Shown piece after piece: positions 13,785-25,704 of a DNA stretch of 64,000 nucleotides; position 1 is the first letter of the stretch, and every line of letters starts with the position of its first letter. The position numbers were made by a program, and so were the translations under genes. The notes under the pieces are model-generated. The model saw only the letters and a program-made list of their open reading frames with translations, was not told where the DNA came from and ran no database searches. This DNA is from Copromyces sp. CBS 386.78 (lineage: Eukaryota; Ascomycota; Sordariomycetes; Sordariales; Sordariaceae): NCBI GenBank assembly GCA_030685235.1, contig MU839209.1, positions 61,966-125,965 of the forward strand, read 5' to 3'.

Positions 13785-14985
13785 GCTCTTGGTCCTTTTC
13801 TTTTTTGTCTTGTTTTTTTTTTTTTGTACTTTTTTCCAGTACCTTGGCTGATAGGTTGTAACTGCAAAATTTCCCTTGCTTTGAAAATAAGGCACATGTG
13901 GATGGTGAAAGGTGGTAATGGGATGAAGCTATCGCCAGATCGTGGCATTTGCTGAGCTTAGCTTATTAAGTTCGCGTAAGAACTATCCTTGTCCATGTTG
14001 GTGCACTGTGGATTCACCTTCTACAACGACCATCGTCAGACAGACAGATATGAAGACATGCCCTCTCGCCCGCAAACATGTTTTCCTTGGTAAATCGGAT
14101 CTAATCTGGGCAGCTGGCTAGCTGTGTAGATATCATCATCCACGGCACAATGCAATATGTCTCACATACGGCGCACTCAGCTTGCGCGGAGCTGAAGTGA
14201 CTCGTGCTACACGTATTTCCTACGGTCTTGAAAACAGAGGGGACGAAAATGCTGAACAGGTCTTCCTATCGTGGAAAAAAATTACTTAAGAGCTGCTACC
14301 GGAAACAGCATCACATCTCGCTGACATGTATGACTTTCGACCCAATAGAAGAAATGGAATGTTATGAATCAGTGCCGAGCAGGGACAACACGTTCGTACC
14401 GACGGCAGTCCCGGCTGGTTGGGTCAGATGGGAATCCAACGGAGGAACCAACCGCTGCGGGTTGTTGGAAGTCGGTCAGATAGCGTTGCTTACCTTATAT
14501 ACCCGTCTACGGATGCGGGAGAAGTGCCCACTGAGACTCGGATTGGTACGGCGGAGAGCAATGTTGGGACCGAAAGTTGGTGCCTTGTTGCTGTTGTTGC
14601 TTGTTGGGACTCGAACTTCCAATGGTCCTCCACGACCGAAGAGAACGCACCCCCTAGCAAGTTGCTAAGAATAACATGCTGTTTGCAGCCAATATCAAGT
14701 TGCTCGACATCTCCATTCCTATAACTCACAAGGCCATCATTTTGAACGGAATCTGAAGTCACGCATGGCCGTAACGTGAGTAGCTCCGCGGACAGTAGTG
14801 ATCATAGGAAAGAATGAAGCTTCTATCCTTCTTGTATATAGTAACCGGTACGCCACCAAGACCCCATAACCGCCAAAAAGAAAAAGTCAACAGACAGTGA
14901 GAAAGCAGCTGATGATTTGCGACAGGTACCCTTTTCATACCCCTTAACACCAATTTTTCCAACCTAAGCTACACACATCCGGCGA

Positions 14986-16631
14986 TTACTCGTCATCCTC
15001 CTCCATCGAGTCCTGGTCAGACCCGGACTCGTCATCTTCGTCATCATCATCCTCGCCGTCCTCGCTGCTGCTGTCCTCAACGTCGTTGACGCCAACAAGC
15101 TTGTCCTCAACTTCCTCCTCATTGGCCTTGGTAGGGACCTTCTGAGCAAAGAACTTGCGGACGCCAGCGTTGGTGGAGGTATCCCAGACGGAAACGGTTC
15201 CCTTGCTACCGGCAACCGCAAGTCTAAAGGCAACCTCGGGATCGGGACCGAATGTTGTCGAGAAGACCTTGCCGACGTCAAAGTCACGGGAAACCACGAG
15301 CGAGGGACCCTCGGCACTGATGTTCCACAGCTTGACGGTCTTGTCAGTAGATCCCGTGGCCATGTATCCGGGAATGACGGGGTTGAGGTCGAAAGAAGAC
15401 ACCGACTCATCGTGAGCCTGGAGCTTCCAGACAGACTTGCTGACCGCAGGATCCTTGGTAGCGTTACGGGCATCGAAGTAATGGATAATGCCGTTCTCAG
15501 TCGAGACGTAGAAGAAGTTGGGGTCATGAGGATCCCACCTGACGTTCTCGACGTCGCTCTCCACACCCACACGCATGGGCGCCTCATTGGGCGCGCGCAT
15601 GTCGGCGATGGCAACGGTGCGATCGTAAGAACCGGACAACAGCACTGTCGACTCGACCGCATGCCAGGCTAGTGAGCACACCTTGTCGGTATGGTAGCTG
15701 TACGACTTGGCGCACTTGGTGGTGTGGAGATCCCACAACTTGACCGTCTTGTCGGCAGAGGCGGACGCTAGCAAGTTGCGGTGCTTCCTGTTGGCAGCGA
15801 GGGCCAAGACGGCATCGACGTGGTACTCGTCATTGGCCTTCTTGGACTTCTTCTTCTTCTTTTTCTTCTTCTCGTCCTCAGGGTTGCCGCCCTGTCCCAG
15901 AATAGCATTGGGGTACATGCAATCCACCGTGTCAAGGTCCCAAATCTCAATATCAGGGTCGAACGTGCCGATGGCGACAAAGTTGCCGGTAGAGTCCTTG
16001 TCGACGCCCGGCTTGCTGACGGGGATATCGAGCCATTCGAGGCATAGTGGTATCGCAGGAAGCATGATGTCGTGGTGAACGTAAAGGTTGTCGTTGGCGT
16101 CTTCGTAAACGTAGACCTCGAGATGGGCGAGTTCGTCTTCGATCTTGGCGGCCAGCAAAAGGTTGTCGGTGGCCAGAATCTGGAGATCCTCGCGTTCCTC
16201 ATCGTCCTCTTCCTCCTCCTTCAGCGTGATGTACGGATCTTCCTTGTTGGACTCGTAGTAAGCGAGCGACTTCACGTTGCCGAACATGCCCATTTGTTGC
16301 GCCTCGGCCGCGCTGTCATCGTCGTCGTCGTAGTGCTCAAGGTCGTACTCCTTAAGGTCGTCATCGATCTCGATCCTACGGACGCCCAGTTAGCATTGCT
16401 TCTCATGCTCGAACAGCTAGCTGACACATACTCATCGCGCGTGTCGACCTTCATGGCTGTATCCTCATCCTCTTTCGCCTTGGCCTCGTCCAAGTCTTCC
16501 TGGGCATCATCAAGCTGAAGCTTGGCCAAGGCAGCAATGCGCTCGAACTCCTCCTCGTCGAAGGTGTACTTCGTGGGGAAGGGCGCCGCAAAGCCTCGCG
16601 GCACCCAGGCGGTGGTCGTGATCATAGACAT
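14986..16631 (-). CDS. PWP1: PWP1, WD40-repeat ribosome biogenesis protein (two exons)
   Basis: Exons are 16631-16432 and 16375-14986, giving 529 residues. The 56-nt intron has donor GTATGT, branch sequence GCTAACT and acceptor CGTAG, and splicing restores the frame exactly. The product starts MSMITTTAWVPRG, the conserved W-V-P-R-G opening of Pwp1, a nucle(ol)ar WD-repeat protein needed for pre-rRNA processing and large-subunit assembly. Seen in order: acidic N-terminal region, a lysine run (KKKKKKKKSKK) within the first WD repeats, WD motifs K-L-W-D-L, A-D-M-R, Y-F-D-A-R, K-L-W-N-I and V-W-D-T, and a strongly acidic C-terminal tail. Length fits the fungal family. A second Met two residues in (16625) is an alternative start. 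It is transcribed divergently from PRP16 across about 0.48 kb. Confidence 0.93.
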
Positions 16632-17108
16632 TGTCGCAACAGTAAAGGCGATATGTCGAGCACTATTTGCGGGAGAAACCCAGCCAAATTCTGGTGCCGG
16701 TAAAAAGAGGTAAGATAAAAAAGTGGTGCTGCTGGCCACAGGCCGAACTCTCCAGGTGCTGGGTGTTGCGACGGGACGGCAGTACAGGACGAGACAGCGA
16801 AAGTTACGGGCAAATTTTAGTTACGCGACCTGATCGATTTTGCCAGTGGAATTGGACTTTTTAGTGGGGGCCGAATGGCGGGGCTTATCTTATCACGTCC
16901 ACCCCGGCCGTTGCATCATTGGACGGAACCTCTACGGCTCCCCGTCGCAGCAGTCCACGCCAAGCAAAAGTGCTGCTTGTCTGGACTTTGGTCGCTGTCC
17001 TGTTGTTACTCCTGGGAAGTTTTCCATGTCAACAAACCATCGCCAACCGATTCTTCCTCGCAACACTGGGGGCGGCTGGCATCCCACATATATATATACC
17101 CAGCCAAA
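16632..17108. promoter_or_regulatory. divergent promoter region between PWP1 and PRP16
   Basis: This 477-bp interval separates the start codons of two divergently transcribed genes for RNA-processing factors. A TATATATATA tract lies at about 17088-17097, just upstream of the PRP16 start. An open frame extends the PRP16 reading frame upstream to 16875, but that extension looks non-conserved. No binding site can be named with confidence. Confidence 0.5.
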
Positions 17109-20100
17109 ATGGGTCGCGACGATAATGATGACCGATCCTTCAAACGAAGAAAGATCGACTTCAACCCACTTCGCTCCGATGACCGCTTCTCAGATCTCCC
17201 GTCGCGCGCGCCACACAAGGGCCCCAGAGGTGCCAATGGCAACAATGCGTCCTTCAACACCCGAGCTTCCACTCCCCGTGTCGGGTCCAGGTATGGTGGC
17301 GGAGAGACACCTCGCCAGAAAGAGTTTGACGGCCCTGAACCCGGCGTAAACGACGACGACGCAACCAACGCCCTCGACCGAGACTGGTACGGCGGTGACG
17401 ATGACCTCGGCGGCCACACGTTTGGCGATGACAGCCACAACCCCTTCGGCGATGAAGGCGCTTGGGCAGCTCAGGAGAGGGAGGCGGCCCTGGCGGAAAA
17501 GAAGATTGGGCAGATGGCGCGTGGCATGAGCGCCCGGCAGATACAGAAGCAAAAGGATGTCGACGCCTGGGAGACAAACCGAATGCTGACTTCAGGCGTG
17601 GCGCAAAGGAGGGATCTGGGCCAGGACTTCGAGGATGACCAGGAGGGCACCAGAGTGCATCTCCTAGTGCACGACCTACGACCTCCGTTCCTGGATGGAC
17701 GAACCATCTTCACAAAGCAGCTGGACCCGGTCCCCGCCGTGCGCGATTCTCAAAGCGACATGGCTGTCTTTGCTCGAAAAGGAAGTAAGGTGGTCAGGGA
17801 AAGGAGGACGCAACGCGAGCGCCAAAGACAGGCGCAGGAGGCTACCAAGGTGGCAGGAACTGCGCTAGGCAACTTGATGGGAGTCAAAGAGGAAGATACC
17901 GACAGCGCCCTCCCTATCGCGGTGGAGGAGGAGGTCGGCAAAAGCAAAAACATGAACAAGTTCAGTGAGCATATGAAGAAGGAAGAGGGTGCCAGCAATT
18001 TCAGCCAAACCAAGTCATTGAAAGAGCAGCGCGAATTCCTTCCTGCCTTTGCTGTACGGGAGGACCTGCTGCGCGTCATTCGTGACAACCAAGTTGTCAT
18101 TGTAATTGGAGAAACAGGCTCTGGTAAAACGACACAGCTTACCCAGTTTCTCTACGAGGATGGCTATGGCAAGACGGGCATGATCGGTTGCACCCAGCCC
18201 AGGAGAGTCGCGGCTATGAGTGTAGCGAAGCGTGTTGCCGAGGAGATGGAGGTGAAGCTTGGCAGCACGGTAGGCTATGCGATCCGTTTCGAGGACTGCA
18301 CCAGCAAGGATACGGTCATCAAGTACATGACGGATGGTGTTCTTCTACGCGAATCGCTAAACGAACCAGACCTGGACCGTTACTCGTGCGTCATCATGGA
18401 CGAAGCCCACGAAAGAGCCTTGAACACCGACGTTTTGATGGGCTTATTCAAGAAAATTCTCCAAAGGCGGCGCGATTTGAAGCTGATTGTCACGTCTGCG
18501 ACGATGAACGCAAAGAGGTTTTCCGACTTCTATGGCGGCGCACCTGAGTTTACTATCCCCGGAAGAACCTTCCCTGTGGACATCATGTATCATCGGTCAC
18601 CTGTCGAGGACTATGTGGACCAGGCTGTGCAGCAAGTTCTGGCGATCCATGTGGGAAAGCCAGCAGGCGATATCCTTGTCTTCATGACCGGTCAGGAAGA
18701 TATTGAGGTGACGTGCGAGCTCATCCGCGAGCGGCTAGATGCCCTCAACGACCCGCCGAAACTCAGTATTCTTCCTATCTACAGTCAAATGCCCGCGGAC
18801 TTACAAGCCAAGATCTTCGACAGGGCCGCTCCTGGAGTCCGAAAGGTCATCGTGGCTACGAATATTGCGGAAACCAGTTTGACTGTGGATGGTATCATGT
18901 ACGTTGTTGATGCAGGCTATTCAAAGCTCAAGGTATACAATCCACGCATGGGTATGGACACTCTTCAGATTACGCCTATATCACAAGCAAACGCCATGCA
19001 GCGCGCTGGTCGTGCGGGTCGCACGGGGCCTGGTCAAGCGTATCATCTCTTCACCGAGAAGGCCTTCAAAGATGAGATGTACATGCAGACCATCCCGGAG
19101 ATTCAGAGAACAAACCTGAGCAATACGGTTCTGCTCCTCAAATCCCTTGGTGTCAAAGACCTCCTTGACTTCGACTTTATGGATCCACCACCTCAGGACA
19201 CCATCAGCACATCGCTGTTCGATTTGTGGGCGTTGGGCGCACTAGACAACCTTGGAGAGCTCACTGACCTAGGGCGGAAGATGAACGCCTTCCCAATGGA
19301 CCCGCCCCTTGCCAAACTACTCATCACGTCGGAGGAATACGGATGCAGCGAGGAAATGGTCACCATCGTTTCCATGCTCTCCGTTCCCAACGTATTCTAC
19401 CGGCCCAAGGAACGACAAGAGGAGTCAGATGCGGCTCGTGAGAAGTTCTTCGTGCCAGAGTCAGACCACTTGACCTATCTGCACGTCTACACACAATGGA
19501 AGGCCAACGGGTATAACGATGGGTGGTGCGTGCGACACTTTTTGCACTCCAAATCGCTCCGTCGGGCCAAGGAAGTTCGCGAACAGCTTGTGGATATTAT
19601 GAAGATGCAGAACATGAAGATGATGAGCTGTGGCACCGACTGGGATGTGATTCGCAAATGCATCTGCTCAGGCTACTACCACCAGGCAGCAAAGGTCAAG
19701 GGCATTGGCGAGTACATTAACTTGAGGACCAGTGTCACCGTCCAACTGCATCCGACCAGTGCACTCTATGGACTGGGCTTTTTGCCAGACTATGTGGTGT
19801 ACCACGAGCTGATCCTCACAAGTAAAGAGTACATGTCAACGGTCACCTCTGTGGACCCTCACTGGCTGGCAGATCTCGGTGGTGTGTTCTATTCGGTAAA
19901 GGAGAAAGGATATTCGGCACGGGAGAAGAGGATCACGGAGACGGAGTTTAACAGGAAAATGGAGATCGAGGCGCAGATGGCAGCGGACAAGAAGCGGCAA
20001 GAGGACCAGCTGCACGAAGAAGAGGAGCTTCAGCTTGTGAAGAAGGGGGCCCCGTCGAAGGACAAGAAAGTGGTCAAGTCGGGTGCCGTGGTGAAACCGG

Positions 20101-20129
20101 CCAGAAAGCGTGCTGGAAGGGGGTTTTAG
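17109..20129 (+). CDS. PRP16: PRP16, DEAH-box pre-mRNA splicing ATPase
   Basis: Single exon, 1006 residues from Met 17109. The frame is open 78 codons further up, but [18 protein letters not shown] is the family-like start and the upstream residues look like leader. Prp16 is the spliceosomal ATPase that remodels the complex between the two catalytic steps. Motifs seen: Walker A GETGSGKT (residues 334-341), TQPRR, DEAH (431-434), SAT (~463), [27 protein letters not shown] (631-638), then the helicase-associated and OB-fold regions with HPTS and a VVYHEL-type segment. The N-terminal third (residues such as [30 protein letters not shown]) is specific to the Prp16/DHX38 branch rather than Prp2, Prp22 or Prp43. 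The C-terminus is K/E-rich. Confidence 0.95.
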   Translation: MGRDDNDDRSFKRRKIDFNPLRSDDRFSDLPSRAPHKGPRGANGNNASFNTRASTPRVGSRYGGGETPRQKEFDGPEPGVNDDDATNALDRDWYGGDDDLGGHTFGDDSHNPFGDEGAWAAQEREAALAEKKIGQMARGMSARQIQKQKDVDAWETNRMLTSGVAQRRDLGQDFEDDQEGTRVHLLVHDLRPPFLDGRTIFTKQLDPVPAVRDSQSDMAVFARKGSKVVRERRTQRERQRQAQEATKVAGTALGNLMGVKEEDTDSALPIAVEEEVGKSKNMNKFSEHMKKEEGASNFSQTKSLKEQREFLPAFAVREDLLRVIRDNQVVIVIGETGSGKTTQLTQFLYEDGYGKTGMIGCTQPRRVAAMSVAKRVAEEMEVKLGSTVGYAIRFEDCTSKDTVIKYMTDGVLLRESLNEPDLDRYSCVIMDEAHERALNTDVLMGLFKKILQRRRDLKLIVTSATMNAKRFSDFYGGAPEFTIPGRTFPVDIMYHRSPVEDYVDQAVQQVLAIHVGKPAGDILVFMTGQEDIEVTCELIRERLDALNDPPKLSILPIYSQMPADLQAKIFDRAAPGVRKVIVATNIAETSLTVDGIMYVVDAGYSKLKVYNPRMGMDTLQITPISQANAMQRAGRAGRTGPGQAYHLFTEKAFKDEMYMQTIPEIQRTNLSNTVLLLKSLGVKDLLDFDFMDPPPQDTISTSLFDLWALGALDNLGELTDLGRKMNAFPMDPPLAKLLITSEEYGCSEEMVTIVSMLSVPNVFYRPKERQEESDAAREKFFVPESDHLTYLHVYTQWKANGYNDGWCVRHFLHSKSLRRAKEVREQLVDIMKMQNMKMMSCGTDWDVIRKCICSGYYHQAAKVKGIGEYINLRTSVTVQLHPTSALYGLGFLPDYVVYHELILTSKEYMSTVTSVDPHWLADLGGVFYSVKEKGYSAREKRITETEFNRKMEIEAQMAADKKRQEDQLHEEEELQLVKKGAPSKDKKVVKSGAVVKPARKRAGRGF

Positions 20130-20612
20130 ACGATTTTTTTTTTTTTTTCTGGATATGGAAGGCCTGGAGTTCGAGCCCGAGTCATTTCCTGGGGCAGTAC
20201 GTACCTAATGAGGGGTCATGAATGAATAAGGTAGGTAAATCGACAGGAATGCCCTATAAAAACGGGCCAACCCACATGTAGTGTATAAACAAAAGGGAAC
20301 CCCACAGCAACGGTAGCCGGGCTATTAGCCGAGTGGGGCATGTTCGGGTGTTCGACCCCGGTCTCCGCTATGATCGGCAACGATGACAGACGATGATTCA
20401 ATTCAGTGACTGAACTTCCCCAGGCTGTGTCGCAACTTTTTCTGCCTGTTGATTGTTGTACGCGACTCTTTTTTTTGTGTTTATTAACTTGTTGTATTCG
20501 AATTACCCAAGATCCAAATTTGGACGTCACACGAGAGCGTCAACGACAGCGAAGATAAGAACAGCACTGCTAACAAGAGCCTCTGTCCAAACAAGGCACC
20601 AATTCAGCAATA
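20130..20612. other. intergenic region between PRP16 and GCV1
   Basis: 483 bp between two genes on the same strand. A T-rich run follows the PRP16 stop. A tRNA-like fragment lies at about 20326-20359: an A-box match TAGCCGAGTGG (20326-20336), then after only 13 nt GTTCGACCCC (20350-20359). The spacing is too short for a complete tRNA and the arms do not pair well. The remainder is presumably PRP16 3' UTR and the GCV1 promoter. Confidence 0.5.
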
Positions 20613-22013
20613 ATGCAGAGCTTAAAGTCGGCGTCGGTGGCTAACGCCGTCCGAAGCGCTACCCGCATCTCGCAACGCTCAGTATCACGCACGACTCGCG
20701 CTCTCAGCACTCTTCGTCCCCAGACTACCACTCGCAACGTCTCCCGGACCACAGCCGTCAGCGCAGCCCTCCTCTCGCCCAAGACCCAGCAGCAAGCCCG
20801 CCATGGCTCCTCATCCGCCTCATCGGAGGCCCTCCAGAAGACTCCGCTCTACGACCTCCACCTCGCCCATGGCGCCCAGATGGTTCCCTTCGGCGGCTTC
20901 CACATGCCCGTCCAGTACAAGGGCCTCTCGGTGAGCGCCTCGCACGCCTTCACGCGCGAACACGCCTCTATCTTCGACGTCAGCCACATGGTGCAGCGCG
21001 TCTTCTCCGGCCCTGGCGCCCGCGAGTTCCTCGAACGTGTCACGCCCTCCGACTTGGCCTCTCTCGGCGTCCACCACAGCACCTTGTCTGTCCTGCTCAA
21101 GGCGGACGGGTCCGGCGGTATTGTGGATGACACCATCGTCACCAAGCTGGCCGAGGACAAGTTCTACGTCGTCACCAACGCTGGCTGCCGCGAGAAGGAT
21201 AACGAGTACTTTGACCAGGAGCTGGTCAAGGCTAAGGAGTCCGGACTGGAAGTGACCCAGGAGCAGCTGGACGGCTGGGGTCTGGTGGCCCTGCAGGGAC
21301 CTGAGGCCGAGGCCGTGTTGGCTGATGCGCTCGACGGCACCACCGATCTGAAGGACCTCTACTTTGGCCAGTCGGTCTACGGCAAGGTCAAGCTTGATGG
21401 CAAGACCAGCGCCCCGCTGCTCATTAGCCGCGGCGGCTACACAGGCGAGGACGGGTTCGAGATCTCCATCCCGCCATCCGATACCGTTGCCGTGACCGAG
21501 AAGCTGCTTACCGTGGGCGGTGCCGAGCAGGTCCAGTTCGCAGGTCTCGGCGCGCGCGACTCCCTCCGTCTGGAAGCGGGGATGTGTCTGTATGGCCACG
21601 ACCTGGACGAGAGCGTGTCGCCCGTCGAGGCCGGTTTGAGCTGGGTCATCCCGCCCAACCGCCGCAAGGCGGATGCCGGGTACTACGGCGCCGAGACCAT
21701 CGCCGCCCAGCTGACTCCCAAGAGCAAAGGAGGAAAGGGCGTCACTCGTCGTCGCGTGGGCCTTATTGTGGCTGGTGCTCCCGCCAGAGAGGGCGCGGAG
21801 ATCGTGGCCAAGGGAGACCCGACTACGAAGCTTGGCAGGATCACGAGCGGGTGCCCGAGCCCCACTCTGGGGAAGAACGTTGCGATGGGGTACATCAAGG
21901 ATGGCCAGCACAAGAGCGGGACAGAGGTGGAGGTGCTGGTGAGAGGCAAGGCCAGGCCGGCGGTGGTGGCGAAGATGCCGTTTGTGCCTAGCAAGTACTA
22001 CAAGTCTGCTTAA
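20613..22013 (+). CDS. GCV1: GCV1, mitochondrial glycine cleavage T-protein (aminomethyltransferase)
   Basis: Single exon, 466 residues. The enzyme transfers the aminomethyl-derived one-carbon unit to tetrahydrofolate, releasing ammonia, as part of the mitochondrial glycine decarboxylase complex. The first ~70 residues are rich in R, S, T and A and nearly lack acidic residues, as expected for a matrix-targeting presequence. The mature part begins around KTPLYDLHLAHGAQMVPFGG, the conserved T-protein opening, followed by IFDVSHM. Family signatures RGGYTGEDGFEI and GARDSLRLEAGM follow; the latter contains the conserved catalytic Asp of the family. The folate-binding fold and C-terminal barrel continue to a lysine/tyrosine end. 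Length equals the usual ~400-residue enzyme plus a long presequence. No intron is needed. Confidence 0.95.
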   Translation: MQSLKSASVANAVRSATRISQRSVSRTTRALSTLRPQTTTRNVSRTTAVSAALLSPKTQQQARHGSSSASSEALQKTPLYDLHLAHGAQMVPFGGFHMPVQYKGLSVSASHAFTREHASIFDVSHMVQRVFSGPGAREFLERVTPSDLASLGVHHSTLSVLLKADGSGGIVDDTIVTKLAEDKFYVVTNAGCREKDNEYFDQELVKAKESGLEVTQEQLDGWGLVALQGPEAEAVLADALDGTTDLKDLYFGQSVYGKVKLDGKTSAPLLISRGGYTGEDGFEISIPPSDTVAVTEKLLTVGGAEQVQFAGLGARDSLRLEAGMCLYGHDLDESVSPVEAGLSWVIPPNRRKADAGYYGAETIAAQLTPKSKGGKGVTRRRVGLIVAGAPAREGAEIVAKGDPTTKLGRITSGCPSPTLGKNVAMGYIKDGQHKSGTEVEVLVRGKARPAVVAKMPFVPSKYYKSA

Positions 22014-22692
22014 ATTCCTTGAGGACGGACAGACTTTGAATAGCGGAAAGGGAAGGGTCGAATGGTATAATGATGGTGGACAAAGGAGTCAATTGATTCA
22101 ACAACAATGAATTTCTGCGGCAGGGAATAAAGAGGGTATTATAGGATCACGAATGGCGTCAAACCGGGCACGGCGATGTTATACATATTGTTTTCAACAA
22201 CTGGGCAGAACAGGACAGCTAAAGGGCATCTGGAAGTTACTGCCTGTTCGCCGATGATCGTTTTTGGCAGAGATAAATGGAATGTCAGGGTTCTAAATCC
22301 ATTTCCGTTCTTAGTAACAGGCTCTCACAAATATTGTAGTGGTTGTACTGTAGGTCTGGTAAATATAATTATGTCCAATCCGCTAACTCGAGCTACTGAC
22401 CGACTGTTGAGATAAGGTATCTAATCCATGCCAAACAAAAACAACTCCGTGAGCCCAATGTTGAATGCTCGCCCCTATTCCCATGCAGAGCCCTCGCGTA
22501 GTAAATACATCAAGGGAAGAATTCGTGAGATAGAACCGAAAGAATGCATGCATGCATAGGCGATGTGATCAACCCGCCTCCTGACACGCCATGCCTACCC
22601 ATCCCACGCTATTTTCCTCATCTTCTTTTTGGTGTTTGTATGCGAACAGATGTCGTGAGATCTTTTTTTGTATTCTTTCACCCATGCGCTGC
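22014..22692. other. convergent intergenic region GCV1 / ethanolamine kinase
   Basis: 679 bp between two genes that converge on it, so both 3' UTRs should lie here. It contains a short ATGCATGCATG repeat near 22545-22556 and T-rich stretches. No coding signal or structured RNA was recognised. Confidence 0.5.
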
Positions 22693-24123
22693 TCATTCTT
22701 CCTGAGCCCACCTCTTCTCCCTCAGTGGGATCTCCTTGCCAGCGCGCTCGCGATCACCCGAAATCTCGTCGCGCCAAGCCCAATACTCGCCAAGCCTCGT
22801 CTCGGCGTAGGAGGCATAGTCAAAGTCGATCTGGGAAATAGTCGCCTGGATGAGCGCCCAGATGCCCCAGTAGAATCCGGGTAGGCCCCGGAAGACGTCC
22901 ACCTCGTTTATTAGGCGGTCAACCTCGGCCGCCTCGTCAAAATTGGCCGTGGTGCCGTTCTGCTCGCTCCTATAAGCATAGTAGGCGCGGATGTACTCGG
23001 TGATGAATTCGCGACGCTGGGAGCGCGTGGGAAGCACGCTGAAATCGCAGTCAAAGCCACCCCATTCGGCAAAATGGTTCGCAAGGTCGAAGGCGGCTGG
23101 TGACGGGGTAGCATATTCGTAATCGATGAAGGTCACGTCCGTGGTCGTGTCTCTGGCGGTGACGCCGTTGTTCTCGACAGGTGTCTGCTGGGATTTGGGA
23201 AGGACAATGACGTTGCCACTGAGGAGATCGCAGTGCGCAAAGACGAGCTGTTGTGTGAAGTGGTTAGCCAAACTTGTCCGTCATCTTGTAAGGGCGAGAG
23301 ATAGATATAATGTAGTACACACCCCATTCTGACCCAAGCCTGGGCGCTGGCTCAGCTCGGCAACAGTTCTCGTAAGCTCCTTCTGTAACTGGACCTGACG
23401 CTCTCTCTGCGCCTCCGTATCTGTCGGCAGGGCAAAGATCCACTTCTGCATGACAGTCCAGACGTTTGGGGGAGGCTTTCCAGGCGCGACGTTGTCAATG
23501 ACGTGCTGAAACTCGGCATCTCCAAGGGCCTCGGATGGTACAATGAACTCGGTGTTCTTCGAGTTCCTGCGGCTGTGACCGGTGCGGGCAGCAATGCAAG
23601 GTACCACGGCGTGCCACTGGGCAAGCCTCTTGGCCACAGCTTTGTAGATGACCGGCTTGCGCAAATCCTCAGGGTGGGTCATGGAGCCCTGTACGAAGCG
23701 GTACATCATGCCATTCTCGAAGCGGGCGAGAAGCTCGGGAGCAAGGCCGTATCGCATGAGCAGCTCATGGTTCTGGGTTTCGCGGTGGCGGTCGATGATC
23801 AAGTCGGTACCGTTTCCGTAGGCGCGGAGCAAGATGGCCTCCTTGTCTACCTCATCCTTGGAGAGGCCGGTCTTCTTGTTGACGGCCTTGAGGAGTGTGT
23901 TGGTGATGCCATCCGTGAAGCGCACGAACTCAACGTTGGCATCGGCGCTCTCCCAGTCGGGGCGGATGGCGAGAACGAGTCGGCGGGCGGTGGCTTCCGA
24001 GTCCTCGCTCGAGTAGGCGAAAGGGATATAACGAATGTGATGCCCAACAGGCCCGTTGCCGTTCGAATGGCCGTTCGACTGCCCGTTGGCTGTCTGCGTG
24101 CCGTTCTCTGTTGTGACAGCCAT
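22693..24123 (-). CDS. EKI1: ethanolamine kinase (choline/ethanolamine kinase family), two exons
   Basis: Exons 24123-23323 and 23247-22693 give 451 residues. The 75-nt intron has donor GTGTGT, branch GGCTAACC and acceptor CAACAG, phase 0. The enzyme phosphorylates ethanolamine with ATP, the first step of the CDP-ethanolamine (Kennedy) route to phosphatidylethanolamine in the cytosol. Seen: RAYGNGTDLIIDR, GLAPELLARFENG and YRFVQG in the N-lobe, typical of ETNK/EKI rather than choline kinase. Across the splice junction lies the Brenner motif HCDLLSGN (H272, D274, N279), which supplies the catalytic Asp, followed by TFIDYEYA, which contains the metal-binding Asp. The start is the ATG opening MAVTTENGTQ, an N/G-rich tail that may be disordered. 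The choline kinase alternative cannot be fully excluded. Confidence 0.88.
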
Positions 24124-25704
24124 GGTGCGCGGTAGGAATCGCGAGGCCGATTTCGGGCTTGCTGGGGATGGTATGTGTGTGTGTCCTCTTGGGAGATTGA
24201 AGGCAGAGAGGTTCGTGATGGAATGCGCGTTTCGGTGCAATGGACAAGTCTGCTCGAAATTTCTTGCGTTAGATGATGTATGTAGCAATGCAGTAGGAAA
24301 TGTTGCATAGAGGTATGCAAAAGCAGGTGTAACTTGGGTGTCAAGAAAAGGAGGACCGCGGAGATAAAAAGGGGCGAGGGAGGGGGTTGTTTACAGGCCA
24401 GTTGCCTTTCTACGCACCTAGACTACCTACTGTATCTTTCTAAGCCGACTCAGGACGGTCAACGGGGAAGGATGCGCACTGCAAATGGGGGGAAACGAAG
24501 AGGAATTGGCTTCGTTAAGACTGGCGGGAGGGTTGCCAAAGTACTTGGCCTTGGATGATGCGTCGGTGTGAGCAGGCCAGTTTGACAGACGGGACGCAAA
24601 GCCGGTACAAACGATGATCAAATCCCGTCCGTTGGGCTTTCCTCACACGATCACTTGCCCTTTGGCTGTGGCTGCCCGTTCGGGTTTATTCATCAAAAGT
24701 CGCCATCCCCACCAACAAAGCCGCTGGCCCCAGTTCAAACAAACACATGCTTCTCTTTTTTTGCTCCTGGGGCCGCTTGCCGCCCCAATTACGACGGCCC
24801 AACCACGCTGACCCCAACTGACGCCAAAACCCCCGCGGTCCCTTGTGCCTGGTGGCCCCTTGGCGTTTGTCTGGTCCTCTCCAAGGTCGTCCCTGACTGG
24901 ACGAGTCTGGATCGCTTAACCGTGTTTGGCTAGTGCTGTCCATGGTCCCCTAGCGGTACGTACCTGCTGTCAATGTCATTGATTCTCGCCAGCCCGCGCT
25001 GGCCGCCCGCTGCACAAGGTTGCACAGCACGTGAAGTCGCGAACGATTCAACGAACGAGAGTGGATTGCGGTTGGCCAAGACCCAGCAACTACCGCCACC
25101 CTGGACCCATCAGTAGTGTATCACCACAACGTCGAATCGCAAACGAGCCATTCCTTGGAGTTTCAATCCTCATTGCGCCCCTCGCGTCATTTGCAGCTTT
25201 GGTGTCACAAACCGTCTCGCTTTTCCGCCTGACGTCGCTTTGGCCGCCATCCCATCCCATCTGGCCCTCACTCGAGTCACCTTGCCCACCACTCAGTCCA
25301 GTCGAGTCGAAAAGTCAGAGCTTTGAACTGGGGTAGGCACCAGATTCTCAGCTGTCATTGACCAAACAGCTGCGACTTACGGCAACCGGAATATTCTGCC
25401 TATCTTGTGTTGCACGTTCACAACTCACTCACGTCCGGCAGTAAAAGAGGCACGCCAAGTACCGTTTAGTAATCATGGTATGAGAATGAGCAAAGGATAT
25501 CAACTAGAACAGGCACAGACAGCATCGAGATATGACATAGTTTGGCCTTTCAGATTGATGTGGTTTTGAATGGGCACATCCACTTTGCACGAGGTGTCCA
25601 GTTGTGTGCAATCAGTGCTATAGGCTGTGATCAGATCGAATCACCCGGCCATCACTGAGGGGGAAAACGACGAGGAAAAAGAACAGCCTTCAAAAAGCTT
25701 CACA
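24124..25704. promoter_or_regulatory. divergent upstream region of ethanolamine kinase and NPR3
   Basis: 1.58 kb between two divergent start codons, holding both promoters and 5' leaders. It includes GC-rich and C-rich blocks around 24.65-25.3 kb. The open frames on either strand are short and look non-coding. No consensus site can be named with support. Confidence 0.45.

Larger units (their letters stand above)
12831..14985. other. transition zone between RIP island and first gene
   Basis: Base composition returns to normal from about 12.83 kb. The zone contains the inverted-repeat element and the tRNA-like unit listed separately. From about 13.8 to 14.98 kb there are only short overlapping frames on both strands, with no recognisable protein. 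The right part presumably includes the 3' UTR of PWP1. Confidence 0.6.

Noticed and set aside
14585..14660. Minus-strand tRNA suggested by AGTTCGAGTCCC
   Set aside because: No T-arm pairing with a 7-nt loop and no matching acceptor stem or A box at proper distance.
16875..17108. In-frame 78-codon N-terminal extension of PRP16
   Set aside because: Composition is unlike the family, it occupies the divergent promoter, and [15 protein letters not shown] is the family-like opening.
20326..20359. tRNA gene in the PRP16-GCV1 spacer (A-box TAGCCGAGTGG, B-box-like GTTCGACCCC)
   Set aside because: Only 13 nt separate the boxes, leaving no room for an anticodon arm, and the T-arm and acceptor stems do not pair. 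At most a deleted tRNA fragment.
25627..25704. In-frame 26-codon extension of NPR3
   Set aside because: The conserved family start is MAYPVLPSPDNFLAVAL; the upstream residues look like leader.
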